The notes under the pieces: model-generated
Database searches by the model: none
What the model saw: the letters and a program-made list of their open reading frames with translations, nothing else
Told to the model about the DNA's origin: nothing
Shown: positions 45,301 through 55,500 of the stretch, one piece after another
Layout of the letters: every line of letters begins with the position of its first letter
Position numbering within the stretch: position 1 is the first letter of the stretch
Made by a program: the position numbers and the translations under genes
DNA from: JAIVJM01 sp963816985
Lineage (GTDB): Bacteria; Acidobacteriota; Blastocatellia; Pyrinomonadales; Pyrinomonadaceae
Assembly: GCA_963816985.1 (NCBI GenBank)
Contig: CAWFMF010000004.1
Span: forward strand, 2,852,001 to 2,916,000
Reading direction: 5' to 3'
DNA: 64,000 bases

Positions 45301-46323
45301 GGCGTTCAAGTGGCTCGAATTGAAGATGCCGTAGAGCGCGCCGTGCGTCTCGCTCCCGCCGGAGCGCGAGATGGCGTTGACCTGCGCTCCGGCGTTGCGT
45401 CCGAACTGCGCGGGCGCGAGCAACGTGATGACTTGATACTCCTTGACCGACTCGACGGACTGCGGGACGAGGGCGAAGAAGCCCTGACGACGGACGCCGA
45501 TGTCCTCGTCGTTGTTGTCGGAGCCGTCCACGGTGAAGTTGTTGGCGCGCGAGCGAATGCCGTTGACGGCGAACTGGCCGGAAGTGCCGACGCCCGCGCC
45601 GACGCCGGGGCCGCTGCCGCCGCCGATGGTCTGCGGCGGGAGGAACACGTCGTTGAGGTAGAGGGCCAACTCGTCGAAGGTGCGCGTCAGAGTCGTGCCG
45701 CCGAGCTGGAGGCTCTGGACTTCGACTTCGGTGAAGGCTCCGCCGCGCCTTGCGTCCTTCGCGTTGATTCCGGCGCGCACGTCGGTCGCGGCGGCGGTCT
45801 GTTGCGGCGTGCCTCCGGGCGTGGGGACGTTCGGCGTCGGAGTCGTTTGCGGAGTCGGGTTGGTGGAGACGGTCGGCGGTGTTGTCGTCGTCGTTGAAGG
45901 AGTCGTCGGCGGAGTCGTGTTCGGCGTCGCGGCTGAAGGGGCTGATGGGTCTAAGAGGATGGGCACGGGGACGACTTCGCCGGTGCGCGTGGCGAGGAGG
46001 CGTTGGACGGTTTCGCCGGGGTCGTAGCCCGTGGCGGTGGCGCGGATGGTGTAGGTTCCGGGCGGCAGTAAGCCCTGATAGAAGCGTCCGCGCGAGTCCG
46101 AAAGTTTGACGACGCGGACGCCCGTCTGCTGGTTGATGAACTCGACGCTCGCGCGGGCGATGGCCGCGCCCGTGCGGCTGTCGGTGACCGTGCCTTCGAA
46201 CGCGCCGGTGACGGTGTCCTGCGCCGCCGCCGCCGCGAGATGCGACGAGGGGAGCAGGACGAGCGCGGCGAAGGCGACGAGGGCGAGGGCGCGTGAAAGG
46301 AAGCTTCTCTGCCGGGGGAACAT
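42379..46323 (-). CDS. Oar-like TonB-dependent outer-membrane protein with carboxypeptidase-regulatory domain
   Basis: The 1,314-residue protein has a signal peptide (ALVAFAALVLLPSSHLAAAA) and a carboxypeptidase-regulatory-like domain (about 38-125, TGAFEGTVTDSRTGAAIARA). A Thr/Pro-rich linker (about 128-175) follows, then a plug-like domain (FAVNGIRSRANNFTVDGSDN, VESVKEYQVITLLAPAQFGR, QVNAISRSGGSETHGALYGI). A large barrel ends RRVQFHLKYSF, with the terminal aromatic residue expected of outer-membrane proteins. This architecture is characteristic of the very large Oar/TonB-type receptor families expanded in Acidobacteriota. The transported ligand is unknown. No frameshift was found. Confidence 0.92.
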   Translation of the reverse strand: MFPRQRSFLSRALALVAFAALVLLPSSHLAAAAAQDTVTGAFEGTVTDSRTGAAIARASVEFINQQTGVRVVKLSDSRGRFYQGLLPPGTYTIRATATGYDPGETVQRLLATRTGEVVPVPILLDPSAPSAATPNTTPPTTPSTTTTTPPTVSTNPTPQTTPTPNVPTPGGTPQQTAAATDVRAGINAKDARRGGAFTEVEVQSLQLGGTTLTRTFDELALYLNDVFLPPQTIGGGSGPGVGAGVGTSGQFAVNGIRSRANNFTVDGSDNNDEDIGVRRQGFFALVPQSVESVKEYQVITLLAPAQFGRNAGAQVNAISRSGGSETHGALYGIFNSSHLNARNFFDTIGGDTTSAVRSGTQPVIIAPAVSFNATTLNFDAVGGRAATSRDGRGGEDSFTLGQGGLVLGGPLVPEKLFYFFSMEGQLLNASREASFIVPTVAQRGVFGTGASGLFQDPFTGQPEFAFPTTFGGDAVFSLFPFPNNPAGVYGENTYTRELPAGAQGKILSGKFDTNFDWAGRAQSVTGRYNFTDDWRDIPVTGGALFSGLRARVRTQNFSFFFNSEISAPSSSTLVFNQVRLSYGRTRLNFDEARDREFLIASDDFPNERFLLNAPVLENLTLPDFDAVNNQLVANAGPVIYRPNGTVEDRLGPLGQVIVAGFSPIGVDVFNFPQRRVNNTYQIADQLTVKRGDHNFAFGTDNRRTELNSQLPRNFRPLLSFNGAPRLGFGTTGLTITNNFVEPSTLAAASAASGFFQTLTTGSDATVNLRFYQLNFYAQDEWRVRPNLTLSLGLRYETNTPVREVNNRIEGTFNNPSITTLVPGLNVFLGGRTRIYDPDLNNFSPRLGLAYAPGWWGEPGATRLRVGYGHFNDQILGAVVSQSRNVFPTFVTINTAGGFGNLLFPLVPLSLLNPSDPNLGLVTPGTLNLLNRNATLAQQIATINLLASAAGTLPGASGVEVTLPAREQHAPGAHHYSASIEQRFGQDTILSAAYVGTLGHDLVRFSTPNLGTNAVSLLRSLGNELSGEFRFQPNFFGIAVAPGTRLTTTADGPAGQGTRFTGGRPVPGVGGVQFFETSASSRYDALQLELRGRLRERLQYRVGYTLSKTTDDVSDVFDLAGASALPQNSFTFEGERGPANFDARHRFAYHALYELPGFDSRALSAVFGGLQIATTGQFQTGQPFTVNSIFDVNLDGNLTDRLNTTAGVATTGDRQQPLRLTTGDLASLRAPVGEDGSVGRNTFRAGSFLDLNVAVIKNFRFGDSQAIVFRTEVFNVINRANFGVPVRFLESPGFGQATSTLTPGRRVQFHLKYSF

Positions 46324-46370
46324 ACGGGATTCCTTTTTGAAGAGACGCGTTAGTCGGGCGTAATCAAATT

Positions 46371-46493
46371 CCGTCGCCCTGCCGGGGCGAGGTGTTTTAT
46401 TTTGACGTGCTTCCGGGGGCTGCGCCTTCGTCGCTCGCTCGCGCTCACTCCTTCAGGCTGACCCCCGGCTAATTTTCGATGCCCCTTCGGGGC
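46371..46493. repeat. Intergenic palindromic repeat, family A copy 4 (shortened)
   Basis: Shares ATTCCG, GCTTCCGGGGGC, ACCCCCGGCTAATTTTCGAT and a terminal GCCCCTTCGGGGC hairpin with the other family A copies, but lacks the long inner GACCCTGAAGGGGTC hairpin. It lies between two large minus-strand genes. Confidence 0.75.
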
Positions 46494-46507
46494 TTAACCC
46501 TGACGCG

Positions 46508-49500
46508 TCACGGCTGGCCGAACCTCCGGCGGTACTCGACGGAGTCGAGGAACGCCCTGACCATCTCGGCGGCGCGGAAGTCGCCGTGGTTGTCTTCGAG
46601 CTTCTTGAGCCAGAAGGCGAAGCCGGGCGGGTCTGGGTCGCGGCGGAGGTAGCCGAAGTATTGCATCCTGACGAAGGCGCGGTTGAACTCGCGGCTCGTG
46701 AACTGCTCGTCCTCGGAGATTTTCCGGAGCACGCTCGCGCGCGTCTCGCGGTTGGTCAGGAGTCCGGCGATGAGCGCGGTGCGCTCGCCCTCGGTCGGCG
46801 TGACGCCCGCGTTCCGGTAGAGCGCGTCCACGTACTGCATCTCGTTGAGGTGGTCGTAGAGCGCGCGGAAGTCGGGACGGTTCGTGAACTGCGAGGCGAA
46901 GGCGCGCTTGTTCGCTTCGAGACGCCCAAGCGCGCCGGGCTCGCCGATGATGACGCCCTCCCGCGCGGTCTGCAAGTCGGGCAGGTACTCGGCGAAGGTC
47001 GGCGCGCGGTCAAAGGCGGCTTCGTAGAGGCGGTGGACGAAGAAGCCGGTCTCCTGAAACTCGATGGAGAGGAAGAAGGCGGCGGAAGTGTCAACGCGCC
47101 GGATGATGCGGCAGGCGGCGTCTTCGTCGCAGCTCTCGATGTTGTGCGTCCAGAATTCGAGACCGTCTTCGTCGGGGTCTCGTCCGAGGAAGTCTCGGTA
47201 ATGCTGACGGACGAAGAACTCGGACTCGTCAATCGGGTTGTCGTCTCCGTCGTCGTCGAGGATGGTGAGCGTCGCCGCCGTCACCGAACCGAGGCCGCCG
47301 CCGACGGGGTTCGAGAGGACGATGTTAACGGTCTCGTCCTCCTCAATGAGCGCGTCGTTGTTGAGGGGCACGGTGATGGTCTTGAGCGTCTCGCCGACGC
47401 CGAAGGTGAGCGTGCCGGAAGTGTTGGTGTAGTCGCTCCCGGCGGTCGCCGTGCCGTCCGAAGTCGCGTAGTCCACGGAGACGGGGCTCTCTGCGCTGCC
47501 CGTCCGGCGCACCTCGACGGAGACGCCGCCCGACGCCTCGCTCGCCGCCGCGCCGCCCGTCGTGAATTGCAGACGCGGCGAGGGCGTGAGGAGGAAGTTG
47601 TCGAAGAGCGCCTCGCCGGGGTCGGCGTTGGGGCGGAACGTGCCCGCCGAGAGTTCGGCGATGAGGGCGTTCTGGCCGCGGTCAATCGCGGCGCGGAAAC
47701 GCTCCGTCCAGACCTGCGCGTCGGGGCTCGTCTCGAAGATGACGAGGCGCGCGGGCGCGTCGTGGCGGAAGCGCCAGAAGCGGTGCTGCGCCGGGTCGAA
47801 GGCGAGCGGGTCGGAGGAGGACTTCGAGCCGCCGAGGGCGATCTGGAAGATGAGAGTCAAAGGCGAGGGCGTCGGCGTCGCCGCCGGGGCGGCGAAGGAT
47901 TCGGCCTCGCGCTTCGACTTCGTTAACGAAGCGGAGTCCGCCGACTCTCGCGCGTCAGAGACCTGCGGCGGCGGCGGGTCTTCGCTCTGAACGACGAAGC
48001 GGAACCAGTTATCTACGTCCGTGCCGAGGCCGAAGATGGTCTCCGCGCCCGGCCCCTCGGCGGGCTGGACGACTTCGATGCTGACGAGCGGAGACGAGTT
48101 GAAGTCGAGCGCGCGGGCCGAGACGAGGCCGCTGTACGAAGGGCCGTGGGCATCGGCGCGAGGCTCGACGTGGAGCAGTCCGCCCGCTTGGAAGACGCGG
48201 ACGAGCGGGTCGAAGGCCGGGGGCGGGTTGGTCAGGATGCCGATGCTCCAGCGGTCGGGGTCAATCTCGTTGCCGCTGAAATCGTCGGACGGGTCGGGCG
48301 TCGGCGTCGGGCTCGGCTGCGGCGTCCCCACGGCGTCGAACTCGATGTCGGCGTTGATGGAGTTGACGACGCGGCGGCGCGGGTCGAAGGTGAAGCCCTC
48401 CTTTTCGGGAGTGACGGTGAAGCTCCCGTTGGTGGGGACGGTGAAGGCGAAGTTGCCTTGCGCGTCGGTGCGCGTGACGGCGGAGAGCGCGCCCGCGAGC
48501 GTGACGAAAACGTCGGGGAGGCCCGTCCCTCCTTCGTCGCGGATCGTCCCCGTGATGGTGTGGTTGACGAGCGTGCCCACGAAGTCGAGCCCGGTCTGGT
48601 TGGCTTGGAGGTTGTTGACCGTGCGGCTCGGAGGGTTGAAGGCGAAGTTCGTCTCCGAGGGCGTGACGGTGAAGTTTCCGGCCTGCGCGAGCCCGTGGAA
48701 GGTGTAGTTGCCGGCGGGGTCGGTCGTCGTGACAGCCGCCTGCGTGCCGCCGAGTGTGAGGTTGATGCCGACGATGCCCTGATTCGTCGCGTCCACGACG
48801 CGACCGCTCAAGGAGAAGGTCGCGCCCGACACGACCTGACACGGCGAGAACTCGGAGGTGTTGCCGCTCGCGTCCGTGGCCGTCGCGGTGATGAAGGAGC
48901 CGGGCACGACGCCGACCGGGAACGAGGCGGGAGAGCTGTCCGTGCCGTTGACGTTGGTGTTGGCGGCGCGCGTCCCGATGAGCGTCTCGCCCTCGCCGTT
49001 GCCGGAAGGGTCGCACGTCTGGTTCGAGTAGAAGTGCAAAGTGTACGCGCTGTTCGGCGTCGAGATGAAGAGGACGCCGATGTTGGTCGTCGCGCCGTTC
49101 GACGTCGCGGAGGTGAGGAAGGGGAAGTTCTGCAAGTTGTTCGCGCCGGTGTCGGCGTCGCCCGCGTCGTGCGTCGCTACGCCGTCCGCGCCGAGGTCTA
49201 TGCCGAGCCCGCCGTTGCCGGTCATGCGGTTGTCGCGGATGGTGTTGCCCGTGCCGCTCTGGACGTTTACGCCGTCGCCGCCGTTCGAGGCGATGCGGTT
49301 CGTCTGGACGACGTTGTTGTTCGAGCCGTTGATGAGGACGCCGTCGGAGGCGTTCGGCGCAGCCGCGCCCGCGGGCGTGAGGCCGATGAAGCAGTTCTCG
49401 ACGACGTTGCCGCCGTTCGTCGTGAGCACAAGCCCCGCGCCGCCCGACGCGCCGCCGGGGCCGAAGCGGTTGACGGCGAAGCCGCTCACAAGCGTGTTGC

Positions 49501-52500
49501 CTGCGCTGACGTTGAGGCCGTTGGCGGTCGCGCCCGCGTTCGTGCCGTCGAGCTCGACGAGCGGCGTCCCGGCGAAGCCGGGCTGCGTCGAGGCGTCAAT
49601 CACGGCGGGGTCGGTGACGGTCGGAAGCGGCGAGGCGGGCTGAATCGTGTGCGGCCCCGCGCCGGGGATGTTGAAGGTGATGGTCTGCGGCCCGCCGGTC
49701 GCGTTCGAGTCGAGGATGGCCTGACGCAGACTCCCTGCGCCGCTGTCGTTCGTGTTCGTCACGTTGAAGACGGCGGGGGAAGAGTTTCGGGCACGTCGAA
49801 CTTGACGCGCATCGTCCCGTCCTGCTGGACGCCGAAGAGGAACTGCAAGTTGACGCTCCCGCCGTTGGGGAGCGGCGTGCCGAGCGTGACCGTTCCGTCC
49901 GCGAGGGTCGAGTCGTAGCCGCCGCCGAGGGGTTGCGCCGGAGGCGTCTCCAGCGTCGTGCCGTTGACCGGGACTGAGCCGCCGCCGGAGAGCGCGACGA
50001 CCGTGGCGGAGGAGGTGCGCGCGCGGAGGTCGGCGAGACCGGCGGGCGCGGGGAACGTCGTCAGCTCGACGATGCGGAGGCGCAGTTTCGTGATGACCGC
50101 GCCCGTGTTGTTCGTCAACTTCCGCCGGATGAGGAGCGTGCCGAAGGTCGAGTTGTTCGCCGGGTCGCTCGTCAGGTCACGGACTTGATTCGGCGCGGCG
50201 GTCGTCGTTTGCAAGGGGTCGAGGAGCGTGAGGACGAGTCCGCCGCCCGCGCCGCCGTCGGGCAGAGCGGCGTTGATGGGGCTCGAAAGATTCTCCGGCC
50301 CCGGCGCGCCGAGGCGTTGGCCTGCGCCCGCGCCCGTCCCGTTCGTGTCCACGAAGAGGAAGTCCGAGGCGTTGTTGTTCGTGTCCTTCGGCGAGCCGAG
50401 CGAGGCGCACTGTTCAGTCACGGGGTTGAAGCCGCAGAGGTCGCGGTAGAAGCTGTAATCAATCGCCGAGGCCGCGAGCGCAGGGTAGCCCGCGCCTTCT
50501 TTGTAGAGCGTGTTGGCTTCACCGGTCGAGCCTACGGCGTCGAGCCGGTTGGCGAGCGTGAAGTTCGCGGGGACGCTCGTGTTGAAGAGAGCGATGCCCG
50601 CGTTGTCGGGAATGTCGGTGGTGTAAGTAGCGTCGCCGATAGCGGTCGTGCCGTTCCCGGCGGGGTAGGCGGACAGGCTGTAGCCGACGGAGTTGACGCA
50701 GAGGTAGTGGCCGCGATTCGGGATGACCGTGCCGTTCGGGATGACGCAGCGCGCTGCGCCGTCGGAGGCGGCGACGGCGTAGCCCGTCCCGCCGCCCGCG
50801 ACCGTGTGGTCAGCACCGGTGTTGTTGTAAATCTCGACGAACTCGTCACCCGCGCCGCCGGGGCCGCGGAGGCGGAACTCGCTGATCTTCAAGTCGAAGG
50901 TCGCTCCGGCGGTGACGTTGACGCACGGCGAGAATTCGGAGGTGTTGTTGGCGGGGTCGGTGGCGGTCGCCGTGACGAACTCGCCGACGGCGGCGGGCGT
51001 GCCGAGGATGGTGTTGATGTTGGCGTTGCCGCCCGCGTCGGTCGTGACGTTGAGCGCGCCGAGGAAGGTTCGGCCCTCGCCGTTGCCGGAGGCGTCGCAG
51101 GCGGCGTTGGAGAAAAATTCGACGTTGAAGTTGGTCGAGGCCGTCGAGTTGAAAGCGCCGTTGACGGTGACGGTCGTGCCGCCGCCGGACTGACTCGCGG
51201 CGGTGAGCGTGGGGAAGTTCTGAAGGTCGTTCGCGCCGGTGTCGGCGTCGTTCGCGTCGTTGGCGTTCGCGCCGTCCGCGCCGAGGTCTATGCCGAGGTG
51301 TTGCGCGGTCGTGCCGTTCGAGAAGGTGTTGTTCTTGAGGACGGCGTTGCCGTTGCCGCTCTGGACGCTCACGCCGTCCGTGCCGTTGAAGGCGATGCGG
51401 TTGCCGGAGCCGCCGAGCGTGCCGCCGATGGTGTTGTTGCTGGCGAGGACAAGCTTGACACCCTCGTTCGTGTTGCCGAGCGCGGCGATGCCGGTCGCGT
51501 CCGTCCCGATGAAGTTGCCGAGGACGTTGTTGCCGGTCGCCTGTGTCCCTTCAAGACGGACGCCGTTGTCGAGGTTGCCGCTGATGACGTTGCCTTCGCC
51601 CGCGCCTGTCCCGCCGACGATGTTCGAGGGCGCGTCGTTGAGGTGGACGCCCGCCGAGTTGTTAGGGACGGCGGCAGTCCCGGCGGCGTTCGTCCCGATG
51701 AAGTTGCCGCGCACCGTATTGCCGGTCGCGTTGAGACCGGAGATGAGGACGCCGACGCCATTCGTGCCGGTGTGGCCGCTAATGACGTTGCGCGCCGAGG
51801 CGGTCGAGCCGCCGACGGTGTTGTTCGACGCGTTGTCAATGAAGACGCCTTGCGCGTTTCCTTGCGCGGCAGTCCCGGCGGCGTTTGTGCCGATGAGGCA
51901 GCCCTCGACGGTGTTGCCGCCGACCGTCTCGATGAGGACGCCCGCCTGGCCGAAGCGGTTGATGACGAGGCCGCGCACGGTCGAGCCGCCGCCGGTGAGG
52001 CGGAGGCCGTTGCTGGCCGCCCCGGCGGACGTGCCGTTGAGGACGACGGAGGGAGCGCCGACGGCGAAGTCGGGCTCGGTCGAGCCGTCAATGATGGTCG
52101 GGTCAAGCACGTCGGGCAGCGCCGTGGCTGGCGAGAAGGTGTGCGGGCCTGCGCCGGGGATGTTGAAGACGATGGTCTGCACGTCGGCGTTGGTGTTCGC
52201 GTCAATGATGGCCTGACGGAGCGAGCCCGCGCCGGTGTTGTTCATGTTCGTGACGGAGATTTGCGGGCGCGTGGCCGAGACGCAGGCGGAGAACTCGGAA
52301 GTGTCATTCGTCGTGTTGTTGGTCGCCGTCGCGGTGATGGCCTGACCGACGAGGATGGAGACGGGGACGTTCGTGTTGATGGCGGCGTCGCCGCTCGCGT
52401 TGGTCGTGACGGTGGCCGAGCCGAGGAAGGTTCGGCCCTCGCCGCTGCCCGAATTGTCGCAGGTGGCGTTGGCGAAGAACTCGACGCGGAAGGAGGTCGA

Positions 52501-55500
52501 GGCCGTGGAGTCGAGCGCGCCTTGGACGTTGAGGGTCGTGCCGTCGGCGGAGATGGTCGCGGACGTGAGCGCGGGGAAGTTCTGCAAGTTGTTCGGCCCG
52601 GTGTCGGGGTCGTCGGCGTCGTTGGCCGAGACGCCGTTGTCGAAGAGGTCAATGCCGAGCGCACCGGCGACGCTGCCGTTTGAGTGAATCGAGTTCGAGA
52701 GGATGGAGTTGCCCGTGCCGCTGAGGACGAGGACGCCGTCGTTGGTGTTTAAGGCGATGGTGTTGGCGGCCCCGGCTCCCGTGCCGCCGACGGTGTTGTT
52801 GGAAGAGTTGTTGATAATCACGCCGCGCAGGTTGGAGAGGGCCGACGTTCCGGCGGCGTTCGTCCCGATGTAGTTGCCGAGGATGTTGTTGGAGGTGGCG
52901 GCGACGGCGTTGATGAAGACGCCGTTGCGGTTGTTGCCGGAGATGACGTTGCGCGGGGTGCCGGTCGTGCCGCCGACGGTCGTCGAGGGCGCGGCGTCAA
53001 TCAGCACGCCGTCGAGGTCGTTGCCGAGGTCAACTGTCCCGGTCGCGTCGGTGCCGATGAAGTTCCCGGCGATGAGGTTGCCGCTCGCGCCCGCGTTGAT
53101 GACGTGGACGCCGTGCTGGCCGTTGCCGCTGATGACGTTGCCCTCGCCCGCGTCCGTCCCGCCGACGTTGTTCGAGGGCGCGGTTTCGAGGAAGACGCCG
53201 TTGACGGCGTTGCCGAGGTCGGCGGTTCCGGCGGCGTTCGTCCCGATGTAGTTGCCGCGAATCCTGTTGCCGGTCGCCACCGTGTTGCGCAGCACAACGC
53301 CGTGCTGGCCGTTGCCGGAGACGACGTTGCGGTCGGAGGCCGAAGGGCCGCCGATCTGGTTGGCGGTCGCGCCCGCGCCCGAAGCGTCGAAGATGACGCC
53401 GTTGGCGGTGTTGCCGAGCGCGGCAGTCCCGGCGGCGTTCGTGCCGATGAAGTTGCCCTTGATGATGTTGTTGGAGGAGGCGAACTCGGCGCGGATACCG
53501 TCGCCGCCGTTGCCGGAGATGACGTTGCGCTCGGCGGTGGTCGTCCCGCCAATCTGGTTGTTGGAAGAACTGCCGAGGTAGATGCCGTGCGCGTTGTTGC
53601 CGAGGTCAGCCGTGCCGGTCGTGTCCGTGCCGATGAAGTTGCCGGTGATGGTGTTGCCGTTGGCGCTGAGGACGATGCCGACGCCGTCGAAGCGGTTGAT
53701 GACGAGGCCGCGCACGGTGCAGGCGACGTTGAGGACGAGCCCGTGGGAGCCTCCGCCCGCGCCGTTGCCCGCCAGCTCGACGGAGGGAGCGCCGACAGCG
53801 AAGTCGGGCTCGGTCGTCGCATCAATGACGGCGGATTCGGTCAGTGTGGGCAAGGGCGTCGCGGGCGAGATGGTGTGCGGCCCCGCGCCGGGGATGTTGA
53901 AGGTGATGGTCTGCGTCCCGGCGGTCGCGTTGGCGTCGAGCATGGCTTGACGCAGCGAGCCCGCGCCCGCGTCGTTTGTGTTCGTGACGTTGAAGGGGGA
54001 GGCGGTGACGGCGACGCAGTTGGAGAACTCGGAAGTGTTGCTGGTGGGGTCGGTGGCGGTCGCCGTGATTAGCTCTCCGGCGGCGACGGCGACGGGGAGC
54101 GTCGTGTTGATGGTGGCGTTGCCGGACGCGTCTGTGCTGACGGTGGCGAAGCCGAGGAAGGTTCGGCCCTCGCCGTTGCCGGAGGCGTGGCAGGCGGCGT
54201 TCGAGAAGAACTCGACGCGGAAGGAGGTCGAGGCCGTCGAGTTGAAAGTGCCGTTGACGGTGACGGTCGTGCCGCCGCCGGACTGTGAGGCGGCGGTGAG
54301 CGCGGGGAAGTTCTGGAGGTTGTTCGCGCCGGTGTCGGCGTCGCCCGTGTCGTTCGGCGAGACGCCGTCGCTGTTGAGGTCAATGCCGAGGTCGGCGGCG
54401 CTGTTGTCGTGAATCGAGTTCGAGAGGATGGCGGTGTTGACGATGCCGTCGGTATCCAGCGACACGCCGCTGTCGCCGTTGAAGGCGACGACGTTGCCCT
54501 CGCCCGCCGCCGTCCCGCCAATCTGCGCGGTGCTTGTGGTGAAGGAGAAGAAGCGAATGCCGAAACTGGCGTTGCCGAGCGCGGCAGTCCCGGCGGCGTT
54601 CGTCCCGACGCGATTGCCTTTGATGACGAGGCCGGTGGTGTTGGTGATGTCAATGCCGCTGTCGCCGTTGGCGGAGATGACGTTGCCCGCGCCGCTGGTC
54701 GAGCCGCCGATGATCGCGTTGTTCGCGCTGGTGGCGAGGATGCCGGAGAGGAAGTTCCCGCGCGCGAGTGTGCCGGTCGTGTCGGTGCCGATGTAGTTGC
54801 CCTGCAAGGTGGCGCCCGGTAAAACCTGCGCCGCCCGCGCCGAGGACGACGCCGAAATTCCCGTTGCCGGAAATGTAGTTGCGCGCGTTCACCACGCCGT
54901 CGCTCGCGCCGTCGGCGGCATCGTCGCCGCCGATGACCGTGCCGGAAGAAGGCCCCTCGGCGGTGACGCCCGAATCCACGTTGCCGAGCATGGTCGTGCC
55001 GTCGGCGGCGAGGCCGATGAAGTTGCCCCGGATGACGTTACCCGTGCCGTTGATGAGGCCGACGCCGCGGACGTTGCCGCTGATGACGTTGCGGGCGGCG
55101 GGAGTCGTGCCGCCGATGGTGTTGTTGTCCGAGCCCTGCCCGGCGGCGGTCTCGACGCCGACGCCGTCGTCGCTGTTGCCGAGGTCAATCATGCCGGTCG
55201 GGTCGGTGCCGAGGAAGTTGCCGGTGACGGTGTTGTTATCGCCGCCGCCCGTCGCGCCGACGAGCGCGATGCCGTGTCGCTTAAAGCGGTTGACGACGAG
55301 CCCGCGCACGGTCGAGCCGCTGGCGACGAGACGCAGCCCGTCCATGTTCGCGCCCGCGCTCGTGCCATCGAGTTCGATCAGCAGGACGGCGTTCTCGCCC
55401 GTCGCGAGCGTGTTGACGGAAGCGCCGGGCTGCGTGTAGCCGTCAATCGTCACGGCGTCGCTGATGTTGGGCAGGACAGAGGTGGGCGCGATGGTGCGGA

